NCBI GenBank assembly: GCA_039583875.1
Contig: CM077153.1
Coordinates: 116,990,568 to 117,054,567 of the forward strand
Reading direction: 5' to 3'
DNA from: Platanthera guangdongensis
Taxonomy: Eukaryota; Streptophyta; Magnoliopsida; Asparagales; Orchidaceae
Length of the DNA: 64,000 nt
Under the pieces are notes generated by a model. That model was given only the letters and a program-made list of their open reading frames with translations, was not told the DNA's origin and did no database searches. A program made the position numbers and the translations under genes. Shown piece after piece: positions 45,186 through 56,842 of this stretch. The number at the start of each line of letters is the position of its first letter. Positions within the stretch are counted from its first letter, which is position 1.

Positions 45186-46122
45186 CGTGTATTTCCCCGA
45201 AATAAAGAAAGACGTCGTGGATTTTGTAACGAACTTCGAGGTTTATCAGCTGGAGTAGGTTAAGTGCTCAAGACGATTGCGTCAGATCGGGATGGACGGT
45301 TTTTATACAAGGAAAGAAGAGCAGTCTAGGCTTATCTGGGCTCACAGTTGACGTTTAACACAACTTTCCACCCTCAGATAGATGGGCATACGGAGAACAC
45401 CAATCGGACACTGGAGGATCGTCTGCGCCTATGCATATTGGATCGCGACGAGCCCTGGGAGAGACTGCTGCTGCTGATTGAGTTCTCATACAACAACAGC
45501 CATCAGTCCAGCATAGGCATGGACCCTTACTAGGCATTATATGGGTGGAGGTGTAGGACCCCACTATCTTGGATCCAGGATGAGTATCCAAAGGCTCTCG
45601 ACTTCGAGCTCGTGGAGGACACAAATGCTCAGGTAAGATTGATCCGGGATAGGATGCTGGAAGCCCAGAGCAGGAAGACCAAATACTATGATGAGCGACA
45701 TTGTTAGGTAGAGTTCTAGATGGGAGACCAGGTTTTTTTAAAGATACGACCGATGCATGAAGTCTCGCGGGTTCGCGGGTGGAAGAAGCTCAGTATGAGA
45801 TACATGGGGCCTTACGGGATACTAGAGCGGATCGGCCCCTTGGCTTACAGACTAGAGCTACCGCCAGAGTTAGCGGGATTGCACGACGTCTTCCATGTCT
45901 CTCCACTTAGGAGGGCTCTTCTATGTCCTGAGCAGCTGATTTCTACTACAGATGGCCCGGTGGACTCAGATCGATCAGTCAGCATGGAGCCGATCAGAAT
46001 CAATGATACAACGGTGCGAGAAGGTCCCGATGGTCAAGATTATGTTGGATAACCATGGACAGGAGGATTATACCTGGGAGCCACTGGATCTGATGCAGCA
46101 GAGGTACCCAGATCTCTTCGGG
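45186..46122 (+). pseudogene. pol: T7 integrase and chromodomain relic
   Basis: A mutated integrase zinc end (K-K-D-V-V-D-F-V-T-N) at 45205-45240 is followed by an internal deletion into SDRDG and then LTFNTTFHPQIDGHTENTNRTLED (45300-45420), NNSHQSSIGM, ALYGWRCRTPLSW, RYMGPYGILERIGPLAYRLELP, LHDVFHVSPLRRALL, and a chromodomain tail TTVREGPDGQ.. to Y-P-D-L-F-G (46012-46122). Stops at 45531, 45707 and 45719 and a frameshift near 46040. The catalytic Glu position reads T-E-N. Non-functional. Confidence 0.85.
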
Positions 46123-46235
46123 TAAGGTGTACATTCAACTTCCTAAGGGATGTTACATTCAGCTACTCTCAGTCGAAACCCCGCAGCCTAACATGAATTT
46201 CAGGGACAAAATTTTTATTTTTGTTTATTGGGATT

Positions 46236-48260
46236 TGTAACATCCCATTTTCAACTAGACCCCTAAGAGTGATTTTGTCATGACTAGGTTATGACAAAAC
46301 CCTAGGAAGCTCAAGAGACCATGTGACCTTAGGCATGAAGGTGAAGATCACCATGGTCTGCAAATAGTAATTTCCAATCAACAGACCTAGGGTTTAACCT
46401 TAGGGCTTTAACCTGGTTCCAGGACCCCACCACAATACCCCTAACCCCTTGGTTGGTCCATAGGGTCACTAATGACCCATTGGGGGCAATCAAAAAGGTC
46501 AAGTTGAACAAGTCAATCCTAGCCCTAAAATGGTCAAAGTACCATAACTAAGGGCCAAGTTGCCTTCAGGGTGCCAAACCAACCCTACCCAACCCCACTT
46601 AGACCTTAGGGGAGGCCAATGGGTCACCAAGAAGCCATTGGGGTCAACCCAAAAGGTCAATTTGACAAAGGTCAACTCAATCCTTGAAATTGGTCAAACT
46701 AGCCTAAATGGCTAGCTCAAGCCCAATCCACTTGGGCTAACCACATTTTAATTATTCATCCGAGTCAATGGGGGTGTTTTTGGCTGAAATAATCATCAAA
46801 AATCGGCCATAATGATTAGGAGAGAGAAAATGGGAGTTTCCCCCAATTTTAGAGAGAGAAAGTGAGCATTAATGGGCATGGAAGGCCAAGGGCCTCCTCA
46901 ATCCTTGTCCCATGGCAAGGTTCCTCCTCCCTAGTTAGTTAGGGGAAGATTCACAGCCATAGCCATCCACCTAAGTGGCTGAAATCAATTCCTCCCATAA
47001 GGAAGAGAGAGAAAGAGGAGAGAGAAGGCCATTATTGGACATGGGAGATCAAGAGTTCCTCTCCTCACCTCCAAAGGGTTGATTCATCTTCCCCCATCAG
47101 TTTTGAGGATATCAAGAGTTTTTCTAGGATGTATAGTGGCTGCATTCACTGGATCTTACCTTGGACGAAATCCTCCTCTAATGGCCATTAATGGCAATTG
47201 GTGCTTGACCCCTCCCCTCCCTCATTTTCCTATTTTAAAAGCTTCACCAGGCTGAGAGGATTCATTTCCACCCCTCCACTTAAGAAATCGAAGCCCTTTA
47301 CTGTACAGTTGCAGAGCACCGAAAAGCTCCACCGCCGGAAATGGCGATGCGGCGGCCGACAAGGCAACAACCCCCACACATGTCCACTTCTTCTCCTCTC
47401 CCCTTGTGATAGTATCTTGATCAACTAGGATGTTTAATTGAGCTCAATTGAGCCGATTCCAAGCTTCAAATTCCATGAATTTTCGGATTTGGACTTCCTT
47501 GCAAGCTCGCCGGAAACCGCCCCTCCGGCGGCCGTGCCGCCCTCCGACAATAGCCACCGTCTCAACAGAGGTGGTGGTGGTGGTCGGCCGGGGAGGGGAC
47601 TGGATGGATGACAAATCGCTTTGATAGCTTCTCCAGGTCGGCGAAGTCATAGCCAATGACTGGAGGTTGAAGAAGATTCGATCACCGTCGGATTAGACCT
47701 GTACACCAATAATTTATATGATTATTAAGGTTTTATTTTTAACCCTTGCTGTGAACCCCTATTAAATAAAATAAATAAGGCCCTTAGGTGCTGAGCTAGG
47801 AAAAATGGTCAACAGGAAAGTAGTAGCTTTGAAGTCTACTTTATTTTAATGTTATTTCAACCCATTTGGGTAAGTGGTTTGACTACAACACTCAAAATGG
47901 TGCAGCCTATACATAGTCTTGACCATAGATTAAATTGAGTGCCCCCATCAATCCAGCCATCCAAATGACTTGAAATTTGGACTGGGGTCCCCTTATCTAT
48001 ATTTATAACATATCCAAAAATGGGAATTTTTGGAAATCATTTTCCTATAGTTTTTGTAAACATTTAATAAACCATGTATGAATTATTTAATGGGGCTAAT
48101 GACCTCTAAACCCACCAAAATTTTGGTGGCCGAGTCTTAGGGTCATATTGTGACTATAATAAAAATTTCAGCCCCTTTGGGCTTGATTTGACTAGGTATT
48201 GGTGTGACCAAAGATATTAGCCCTTAAGGATAATTTAGGGCAAAGAGTGTTTGGGGCATA
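46236..48260 (+). repeat. T7 3' LTR, front part
   Basis: Starts TGTAACATCCCATTTTC after the purine-containing tract TTCAGGGACAAAATTT (46197-46214). U3 holds several TTGAC/GTCAA cores (46480-46700). The leader at 47330-47600 has GGTGGTGGTGG-type low-complexity sequence. It ends at GGGGCATA (48260), where T8 begins. No gene; the frames at 47198-47656 are low-complexity. Confidence 0.8.
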
Positions 48261-48432
48261 TGTCACAACCCGCATTTTCACCGCATATAACAACTTATTA
48301 GAGTAAGGGAAAATGTGCGTCATGATGCCACGTCAGCAGGGGATAACTGCGGACGCTCAGGCAAAAACCTACTTAATTATGAAGAAAGATTCTTTAGGTT
48401 ATTTTAAGGTAAAATCAGTTTAAGTGCAGTAG
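48261..48432 (-). mobile_element. T8: LTR fragment of the T10 family
   Basis: Plus-strand TGTCACAACCCGCATTTTC.. through GATGCCACGTCAGCAGGGGATAACTG matches the T10 LTR end (50546-50650), about 80 percent by eye. It is the sense-3' end of a minus-strand LTR. The rest of T8 must lie beyond T9, which is inserted at 48432/48433. Confidence 0.7.
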
Positions 48433-48470
48433 TGTAACACCCTAAATCCCAGGATTGGGAAAAAGTTGGG

Positions 48471-49003
48471 TGACACGGCCTGGGACAGGGGCGTGTCCCA
48501 GGGCGTGTCCTGCTCGGGTGAGCAGCTGGAGAGTGGTCGACGAAAGTCTGTTCTACGAAAATGAGGGAACACGCCCTCTGACACGGGTGTGTCAGAGTCC
48601 GTGTCCTCCTATGCTCGACAAACTTGTTCGACGAAGTTAAGCTGGAGGCGTGTCTGCTGCCGTGTTTGGGCACACGACCTGTGACATAGGCGTATTACAG
48701 GCCGTGTCCTTTGCTAGACGTGCCTAGGGAAATTAAGGCCTGGCGGACACGAGCAGGATACGATCGTGTCTTGGGGTACACGGTCTGTGACACAGGCGTG
48801 TCACTGGCCGTGTCCTGATCGGGTTGATTTGGTTTTGTGCAGCCTGAAGTACACGACCACAAACACGGGCGTGTCTGAAGACATGTCAGGTGACATGGCC
48901 TGTGACACGGGCATGTCACATGGCCGTGTACTGGTCTGTATGAGTCGGTTGTGTGCCGCTTAAGGTACACGGCCTGTGACACGGGCGTGTCACATGCCGT
49001 GTT
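48471..49003. repeat. T9 U3 array of ACACGGGCGTGTC-type palindromes
   Basis: Dense ACACGG / CCGTGT words, for example GGCCTGTGACACGGGCGTGTC, forming 6-9 bp stems. TCGACGAAAG and TTCGACGAAG also occur (48538, 48628), words that dominate the array at 28150-28500. Confidence 0.8.
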
Positions 49004-49121
49004 AGGAAACATTTAGCCTTTTATGGCAAAATCGTGGCCGTCCATTTTCTCACCTGGGATCTGATGGCTCAGGTCTCTCCCTCCTTCCTTAAGGCCGAAA
49101 ATGAGATGGGAATCCTCATTT

Positions 49122-49128
49122 TATATTT
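49122..49128 (+). promoter_or_regulatory. T9 LTR TATA-like box
   Basis: CATTTTATATTTGG lies about 120 bp downstream of the palindrome array and 25 bp before purine-rich GAAAGAGAGGCG, the likely transcript start. Confidence 0.45.
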
Positions 49129-49554
49129 GGCCATCATCGAAAGAGAGGCGTAGGAGGAGGAGAGACGGCCATCGGTGGAGCTGTGGAGTTCCGTTTCGAG
49201 ATCCGAGGCTAGCGTTGTGGAGGCAAAGCCGCTGCGGTCCTTTCTAGCCGGCTAAAAGTCCACTGCTCTGAAGCAATCTTCAAGGGAAACAATCTTTCTT
49301 ACTAGCCATGTGAAGGCTTCCTTTTTGGCATGTGCATAGGATTCCCCCACCAGAGGGTGGCTTGTTAAGGGAATCCCTTGGGTTGATGCTTGGAATCCCC
49401 AATGATTTCGCATATAGATCCGGAAATGGAGTAGGGAATAGACATGCTATGTGAAGCGCATCTGGTCAGGTTGGTCTGGATTGGTGATGTTGCATATACG
49501 CACCGGAGAAGACTCCGTGATTAAACGTGTAGTTTTGGGAGTCGATGGGTTAGA

Positions 49555-49920
49555 CCTGAGAAGGATAGTAACAAGAAGTACTAGAGTGGTAGTCCAGGAA
49601 ATTACCCTTGTAATGCTTGTGCTGCTAAATGGGTTGTACCTATGAAGGGTAGTAGTAGGAAGTACTGGAGTGGAAGTCTAGGAAATACCCTTGTAATGTG
49701 TAATGTTCTTGGGTTGTATATGTGAAGGGTAGTAGCAGGAAGTACTGGATTTGAGATACAAGAAAATACCCTTGATACTGGGTTGTGCCTGTGAAGGGTA
49801 GTAGCAGGAAGTACCGGTACGAAAGTCCAGGAAAGACCCTCTTATGCTTGTGATACAGAATGGGTGGTGTCTGTGAAGGGTAGTAACAACAAGTACTGGT
49901 GTGCCCAGGAAAACACCTAG
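49555..49920 (+). repeat. T9 LTR tandem repeat, five units of 65-90 bp
   Basis: GAAGGGTAGTAGCAGGAAGTA recurs at about 49559, 49636, 49726, 49791 and 49876, each time followed by GTCCAGGAAATACCCTTG. AAGGGTA and TACCCTT in each unit can pair, so each unit forms a stem of about 7 bp. Confidence 0.8.
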
Positions 49921-52515
49921 ACTTTATGCCAAACAGGTAAGGTGAAACCGACCCGCGCCTTTTGAGTTGTGAGTACGCTGTACTCGGTGATGGCAAGCCC
50001 ACTTGAGCAATGGGGGGTCGATGATCCGACCTACGTTATGTCCGTCCGACGTGAGACCTGAAAGTGCGGTATGTTAGAGCGCATAGAGAGAGTCTTAGGC
50101 CCACGTGCTACGACACCATGGGGGGCTACGGGCCAATCCCGGGTCATTAAGACTAAAATCTCCGGCTACATGCCATGGAGTAAATGCTCAACTTTTGTCG
50201 TTGGGTTTCGGCCCTGATATGGTGGTGGGACCCTGGTTCGCCTATACACCAAGAATATGCCCTGAGTGCACGGATCGTCGGGCTGCGTGACTGATGGTTG
50301 TGATGGAATGTTTGTGCGTGAGTGCACAATATGTGATGAATATATATATATGCATATGAATTGCTATGCCTACAGGGAAGGAATGCCACTGCCCCGGGAA
50401 AGGAGTAGGGTCGTTATAAATTGGTCAGCTGACTGCTGACCTTTTCCTTGTTTGCCACCATTGGGTGGGCTGTCCTTATACAGGTGCTGGAGAACCGAGC
50501 GGGACAATTAAAGGCTGAAGTCCCTGCTGCTGCTGCTGCCACTACTGTCACATCCCGCATTTTCTCATTTATAATAAAAAATCAGAGCACGAGAAAACTA
50601 CGAGCTGTGATGCCACGTCAAGCAGGGGATAACTGCTGACGCTCAGGCGACACTCTAATCCTTCAAATCATAAGTTACAATGAATAGAAAACTGATTTTT
50701 AAATTAATTGGCCGTATCCCTCGGCTCAGTTGATCAGATAGTCCATGGTTTGAAAACTATATTTATACGTAGCGGAAAAATACTTCATTTATGCTAAACA
50801 TCCTAAAAGAGCGCATAAGCGTCCTAAGAGGACAACTTACACTATGCAAGACCCTATATTTCAATTTATAATATTTATAAAGAAAACCATCTTTTTACGC
50901 ATTGGAAAATAGAGTTTGAGCTTTTATAAAACATGCTGATCATGCAATACATATAGTAGTTCTTTTATAGGGTTTAAAGTAACTAGCAACCTATCATAAA
51001 ACATTCCCAGAGAGCAAGTGAAACTACCACCAAAACAGGTAAACTAGCAGCTAAGCAAATACTTAATATCACAAAGGAAAATCACCAACGAGCGTCAACA
51101 ACCTGACACGAACTCGCTGGTGAGCATGTATGTCTGTACTACAACAAGGCTAAAGAACTACCTCGACAAGCGAGGAAAACACTGCCAAAGCGCAGTCCAC
51201 AGAGAAACTCCTGAAACTAGCCGCACAGCCGGCTACAGACCTGAACCTGAGGCATTCAAAAGAAGAACACCTCAGCAAGAAATAATGAAACAAGTGGCAA
51301 AGAAGCATCAGATAATAATTGAATAAAAGAACAGAAAGAAAAAGAGTTACCAACCCTGCAAGAGTAAATGCCGAAAACTCAGCTAAAGAATCCAAAAGAG
51401 GACAAAATGCAGGTGTAATAATCAGTAAAGTGAGAGAAAATGCAACAAGTATAGAAACGTACCAAACTCCGCTCAAGCCTGCAGAGACAGAAGAAAACCA
51501 ATATGCATCAAATGAACAGTAAGAAGGAACTAACAGTCCTAAACTTGCAAATCATTAGCACTGGCACAAATCCCAAACCTGTGTCGGAGACTAAGAACAG
51601 TCACAACCGAACAACCAGGTCCAGGTGTCTCAAGAGTACTAAAGGGGCCGCCACGGGGTCCACACACATAGAGTTCCAACCTCTTACATGAACCCAAAAA
51701 TAATATCCAAAGGAGGGAATGGTGGTGGCCACGGCTCGATCTCCCCTGGTACCATACTCCTTCAGAAACCCAGCTACCACATGCTAAGGATCCACGATTT
51801 GGCGCCAAAGTTAGCCGACAACACCACTTAGAAGCTACCAAGTTCTACGACCAAAACCCGCCGAATATTTCCCCCTACCCGCCGATTTATTTTCCCCTAC
51901 CCGCCGAACTATTTCCCCCTACCCGCCGAGTACAACTAAAATAAAACCGATAACTTCCTAGTTTGGGCCGACTACAAGCCCTAAAATAGGAATATTCCAA
52001 ATTTCACCTATTCTACGACAAGAAGAAAAGAATAATACAACAAAAATGCAACTCATGGAGGCACGCAAGAGGGGAGAAATCCACTTGCCTCAAATCGACC
52101 TTGAAAACGTCACCCAAAATACTCCACCACGTAGATCCGTCCAAAAGGGGACACGCGGAGACGAGATCTACGAAAAAACGGACAACCGGGGTTAGGGCCG
52201 AAAAAATCTATGGCGAAACGGTCACCGAAACGGGAAAAACTTACCGCGATCTCGAAGCTCTCGCCGAGAGCTTTCCAACGCCGCGATCAGATCGAAATTC
52301 CGTCCACCGGATCGGCGGTGGCGGCCGCCGAAAGTTTCGCGAACGGAAGGGTTCCGCACTCGCTAAAAAAGGTCGCACAGGGGGGCTGCTGATCGGGGAA
52401 GAAGAAGAGTTTTAACTTATATAACTTATATATTATAATATAATATTAATAATAATATATTAATTATAATAATAATAATATAAATAAAAAAAAAACTTAA
52501 AAAGAGGGGAATCCG

Positions 52516-52574
52516 ATCGGTGAGAATGAATCTCACCGATTCGGTGAGAATCGGTGAGATTCATTCTCACCGAT
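52516..52574. other. T10 3' LTR hairpin, 25 bp arms
   Basis: Perfect inverted repeat: arm 52516-52540 begins ATCGGTGAGAATGAATC, loop 52541-52549, arm 52550-52574 is its exact complement. Each arm is itself almost palindromic. It would lie about 25-85 nt into the RNA if the TATA box at 52627-52635 is used. The 5' LTR copy is 60725-60783. Confidence 0.8.
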
Positions 52575-52626
52575 TCTCATCTAAACTACATATATTTTTT
52601 ATTTTATTATTTTTTTTATATAAATT

Positions 52627-52635
52627 CTTTATATA
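52627..52635 (-). promoter_or_regulatory. T10 3' LTR TATA box
   Basis: Minus strand TATATAAAG inside an AT-rich tract. Copy in the 5' LTR at 60837-60845. Other TATA-like words occur within 40 bp, so the exact one is uncertain. Confidence 0.5.
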
Positions 52636-53227
52636 AAAATATATATATATAATAATATATATAATTATTATAACATGATATTCTTATATGGTTACGGAGG
52701 ATCAAACGCGCGCCGAAACGAACGAAATTCGCACCGTAGGCGAATGACGACGCTACGAATCCAACGGCAAAGTCGAAATCGAATTCCGACGCACCGTTAT
52801 CGAGATAATAATTTCTAAAGTTAACGGCGTACGCGAAAACATACAAACTTCAATCGCGCGCCGAGGCTCTAAAAATGCTCGTAACGCGACGAAACTTGAC
52901 GAGTAAGTCTAAAATTAGCCGATATAATTTCCTAATATAAAATTTTCCACTCCCGACGCAATTCCCAAAATCTGGCCGGTCAAACCTAACGAACGCAAAA
53001 CGCGCTAACGACGAAGTCGGTAACAAAATCCGACGAACAAAACTCGGGCAAAAACTCCCGAAGCCAAAACACAAGCATTCCCCAAGAGGCTCCACCGAGT
53101 CACCAAACAGACTCCGGCTCGCTAGGGAATCTTGCTACCAGGCATCACCAAGCCACGCAGGGAACCTAAAGAGCTAAGAGCACGCTCTAACAACGTCACA
53201 TGACCAAAACGCGCTAACATAACGCCC

Positions 53228-53245
53228 TGACGTCATAATACGTCA
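53228..53245 (-). promoter_or_regulatory. T10 U3 TGACG pair (bZIP-type site)
   Basis: Minus strand TGACGTATTATGACGTCA: two TGACG cores, the second part of the palindrome TGACGTCA. This resembles plant as-1/ocs and CRE-like bZIP sites, although core spacing is 10 rather than 12 bp. Identical in the 5' LTR (61438-61455). Confidence 0.45.
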
Positions 53246-53289
53246 AATAAGAAATTAAATAAATCACTTGAAAATCGGGGGCGTTACAG

Positions 53290-53304
53290 TCACTCCCCCT
53301 AAAA
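53290..53304 (-). promoter_or_regulatory. T10 polypurine tract
   Basis: Minus strand TTTTAGGGGGAGTGA ends two bases before the 3' LTR. Confidence 0.7.
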
Positions 53305-53398
53305 GAAAGTTTCGTCCCGAAACTTTACGCATAAAACAATTCTACCAAAGAAGGAAAAGGGAAATAACCAAGGGTTATCGAATGCTTACCGAGCACAG

Positions 53399-56300
53399 CT
53401 AGGAGAACAAATGAGGATGCGCCTCCCTCATAGCTGACTCCAACTCCCAAGTCGCGCTCTCTACGTCTTGGTTTCTCCACAGAATCTTTACCATCGATAT
53501 TGTCTTTTTCCGCAACACTCGATCTTGCACATCCAAAACACGAATAGGAACTTCCACGTAGGAAAGGTTAGGCTCCAACTGGGGCACTGCATCCAGCACT
53601 TGTCTGTCACTTAGCACACACCTCCGCAGTTGGCTCACGTGAAAAACATTGTGCACGCCAGGAAAATTTGCGGGCAATTTCAACTTGTAGGCTGACACAC
53701 CAATCCGCTCCACAATTTCAAATGGTCCCACATACCTTGGGTCCAACTTATGGTTCTTACCGAACCTCTTCACTCCAACCATCGGGGAAACCTTAAGGAA
53801 TACCATGTCCCCCACAGAAAATTCCAAAACGGACCTACGCCGATTGGCGTTCTTCTCGTATCGCTCTTGAGCTATCCGAAGCTTCTCTCGAATAAGCTTT
53901 ACAGAAACTTCCATTTCTTCTAAGGCATCTGGACCTAACATCGGCCTCTCACCAACCTCAGCCCAAAATAGAGGAGTTCTACATCGTCTTCCATATAGCG
54001 CTTCGAAAGGAGCCATTTGCAGACTCTCTTGATAACTGTTATTGTATGCAAACTCCATCAACCTCAAGCGTTCATCCCACGCTCCTCCGTGGTCTAATAT
54101 ATAACAACGGATCATATCTTCCACAATCTGATTAACACGCTCCATTTGACCATTGGTCTGTGGATGATATGCGGTAGAATATCTCAAGTCAGTTCCCAAT
54201 CCTTCTTGAAGGCTCTTCCAAAAACGAGACGTAAATCTGGAGTCTCGATCTGATACTATACTTACGGGTACTCCATGTAACCTGATAACTTCATTCAAAT
54301 ATAGCTCCGCTATCTTCTTCATCGAGTAACCAATCTGAAAGGGTACGAAGTGTGCACACTTTGTTAATCTATCAACAATCACCCAAACAGAGTCATGCCC
54401 TCGGGGAGATCTCGGCAAACCAGTAATGAAATCCATTGAGATACTCTCCCACTTCCAAGTTGGAATCTCTAAAGGTGCTAATTTTCCACCAGGCCTTCCA
54501 TGATCAGCCTTAACTCTTTTGCACGTAAAGCATTCTGACACAAACCTTGCAATGTCACCCTTCATCCCAATCCACCAGGCAATCTGTTTCAAGTCCTTAT
54601 ACATTTTTGTAGACCCTGGATGGTAGGCCACACTTGAACCGTGTGCCTCACTGCACAACTTATCTCGAATATCTCGAAAATTGGGGACGCAAAATCTACC
54701 GCGGTACTTTAGAGTACCCGCGTCATCGATCGAAAAGTCAGGCAGCTCCCCCTTCTCAGTTCTATTATGAAGGTGCAGTAGATCAGGATCGTCCTTTTGA
54801 TGAAGCCTCGTAAGAGAAATCCATGAAGGCTCAGACACTTCCAAACTGCTTGGCGAGTCACATCTACCAACTGAAATATCCATTAAAAGGAACTCTTCTA
54901 CCAACAACTCAGTGGAGAGATTGAAAATTTTCCCTGTCTTCCTGCTTAAGGCGTCGGCTACCACGTTAGCCTTACCCGGATGGTATAGGATCTCCACTTC
55001 ATAATCAGCCACATACTCTAACCATCTGCGCTGGCGCAAGTTCAACTCCTTTTGAGTGAAAACGTACTTCAAACTCTTATGATCTGTATAAATCTTGCAC
55101 TGCGCGCCATACAACAAGTGTCTCCATAATTTCAATGCATAAATAACTGCTGCGAATTCTAAGTCATGCGTAGGGTAGTTCCTTTCATGAATCTTAAGTT
55201 GTCTTGACCCATACGCAATCACTTTTCCTTCTTGCATCAGCACACAACCAAGACCCACGTGGGATGCGTCCACGTAAACGGCATAGTCTAATCCTTCCGT
55301 AGGCAATGTCAATATCGGAGCAGTGCACAGTCTATTCTTTAGCTCTTGGAACACTTCTTCGCACTTATCGCTCCACACAAATGCTGCATTCTTTTGCGTC
55401 AGCTTAGTCAATGGCGCAGATAACGTAGAGAAACCTTCTACGAATCTTCTATAGTACCCAGCCAACCCTAGGAAGCTTCTTATTTCCTTGGGTGTGGCAG
55501 GCCTCGTCCATTCCATAACTGCGGCTATCTTTTCTGGGTCGACAGAGATTCCGTCCTTGTTAACCACATGACCCAGGAAAGAAACCTGAGGCAACCAGAA
55601 CTCGCATTTACTTAGCTTGGCGAACAACCTATGGTCCCTCAAGGCAGATAAAACTAGACGCAAATGTTGGTCATGCTCCTCAACATTGCGTGAATACACC
55701 AACACATCGTCTATAAATACGACCACAAACTTGTCCAGAAAGTCCTTGAAGACCCTGTTCATCATGTCCATGAAAGCAGAAGGTGCGTTGGTCAAACCGA
55801 ACGACAACACCAAAAATTCAAAATGTCCATGTCGGGAACGGAAGGCAGTCCGCGGTATATCTGATTCACGGATCCTTAACTGGTGGTAGCCCGAACGAAG
55901 GTCAATCTTAGAGAACACGGCGCTGCCTCGCATTTGATCAAACAAATCGTCTATCCTCGGCAACAGATACCTATTCTTGATCGTTACCTTGTTTAGCTCT
56001 CTATAATCGATGCACAACCTCATCGATCCATCCTTTTTCTTGACGAACAAAACGGGAGCACCCCAAGGCGAAGAACTCGGCCGTATAAATCCGTTCTCAA
56101 GCAACTCGTCTAACTGGATACGCAACTCCTCCAGTTCGCGTGGGGCCATTCGGTAAGGCGCCTTGGCAATAGGACGCGTACCCGGCTCCAAATCTATAAC
56201 AAACTCCACGTCTCGATCAGGCGGGAGACCAGGAAGATTAGCTGGAAAGACATCAGGATAATCACGAACCACCGGGATCTCCTCCAAACACGGCAAACTA

Positions 56301-56757
56301 ACCTTGGTTTCTAAAACCGAAACCAAACAAGCAAAACATCCGGAATCTACAAGCTTCCGAGCACATACCGCCGATATAGTCGGAGAATCCTGGCGCGGAT
56401 AACCGTAAACACTCCCGGGCTGACCGTTGTCCATCCTGAAGTCCAAGCGTTTACCGTTGCATTGGATCACAGCATCATATCTGGACAACCAGTCCATGCC
56501 TAGGATCACATCGAAGTCTACCAGATCTAACAGCTTCAAATCAGCAAACGCGAGGAAATCGCCTAACAAAATTGGACAACTCTGAATACCCTGGTCCGAA
56601 ACTACAGATTCGCCTGAAGGAAACTTGACACAGAACGCATCACCAACACGATCGAGATCCAAACGGTAACGCTCTACGAAGGCCCTAGCCACAAACGAGT
56701 GGGTAGCGCCGGAATCGAACAGAACACGCGCCCAGCGGTTCTTTACCTTAAATCGTC
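53399..56757 (-). CDS. pol: T10 pol polyprotein: protease, RT, RNase H, integrase, chromodomain
   Basis: Intact frame; residue numbers count from the TTG at 56797, with the spliced exon starting about 13 codons in. Protease DSG at 28-30. RT about 215-400 with Asp 299 (KIDLRSGY) and the catalytic FIDDV at 361-365. RNase H with Asp 510, Glu 547 and Asp 572. Integrase zinc finger His 719, His 726, Cys 756, Cys 759; catalytic Asp 789, Asp 850 and Glu 886 (D-35-E spacing kept). Chromodomain about 1083-1131, which in chromoviruses steers integration to marked chromatin. The first in-frame Met is residue 101, after the protease active site, so pol cannot have its own start; it must be joined to gag. 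The 85 nt intron at 56758-56842 does this in frame. Confidence 0.95.
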
Positions 56758-56842
56758 CTATAAAATTGCACACGCGACTAACGAAGCGAACGCTCAAAAC
56801 TATAACTATGAGCCAAACATTAAAACTAGGGGAGAATCTAAC
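56758..56842 (-). other. T10 gag-protease intron (85 nt)
   Basis: Minus strand ATATCAG|GTTAGATTC to GCAATTTTATAG|GACG, T-rich before the acceptor. Phase 1. Splicing fuses the gag end V-I-S-G to R-F-K-V of the protease and removes the gag stop (56838-56840). Without splicing, gag and pol overlap by about 11 nt with pol in the +1 frame, so a +1 frameshift is the alternative. Confidence 0.65.

Larger units (their letters stand above)
39049..48260 (+). mobile_element. T7: internally deleted Ty3/Gypsy element
   Basis: Plus-strand element of the same LTR family as T4. Its 5' LTR (39049-44081) lacks its first 1.8 kb and carries a 2.06 kb tandem duplication. The internal region is only 2.15 kb (44082-46235) and keeps a degenerate primer-binding site, unassigned sequence, and integrase-chromodomain relics. 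The 3' LTR begins at 46236 and is cut at 48260 by T8. Confidence 0.8.
50546..53288 (-). repeat. T10 3' LTR (2743 bp)
   Basis: Sense starts TGTAACGCCCCCGATTTTC at 53288 and ends GCGGGATGTGACA at 50546. Signals in sense: TGACG pair (53245-53228), TATATAAAG (52635-52627), a large hairpin (52574-52516). Frames inside it (51120-51326, 51150-51476, 52101-52415, 52616-52846, 52850-53095) recur in the 5' LTR only because the LTRs are identical; none shows a known domain. Confidence 0.95.

Noticed and set aside
47444..47656. Gly/Pro-rich peptide conserved between T7 (plus) and T4 (27463-27672, minus)
   Set aside because: It is shared LTR leader with GGTGGTGG low-complexity sequence; both copies contain stops and start without a good ATG.
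56797..56799. TTG as the start codon of T10 pol
   Set aside because: A frame-caller artefact. The first in-frame ATG is 100 codons later, behind the protease active site.
56800..56842. Shorter T10 introns ending at the TAG sites at 56800 or 56806
   Set aside because: They would be 37-43 nt, too short for plant splicing. The acceptor at 56758 gives 85 nt and joins gag to the protease at the position used in T5.
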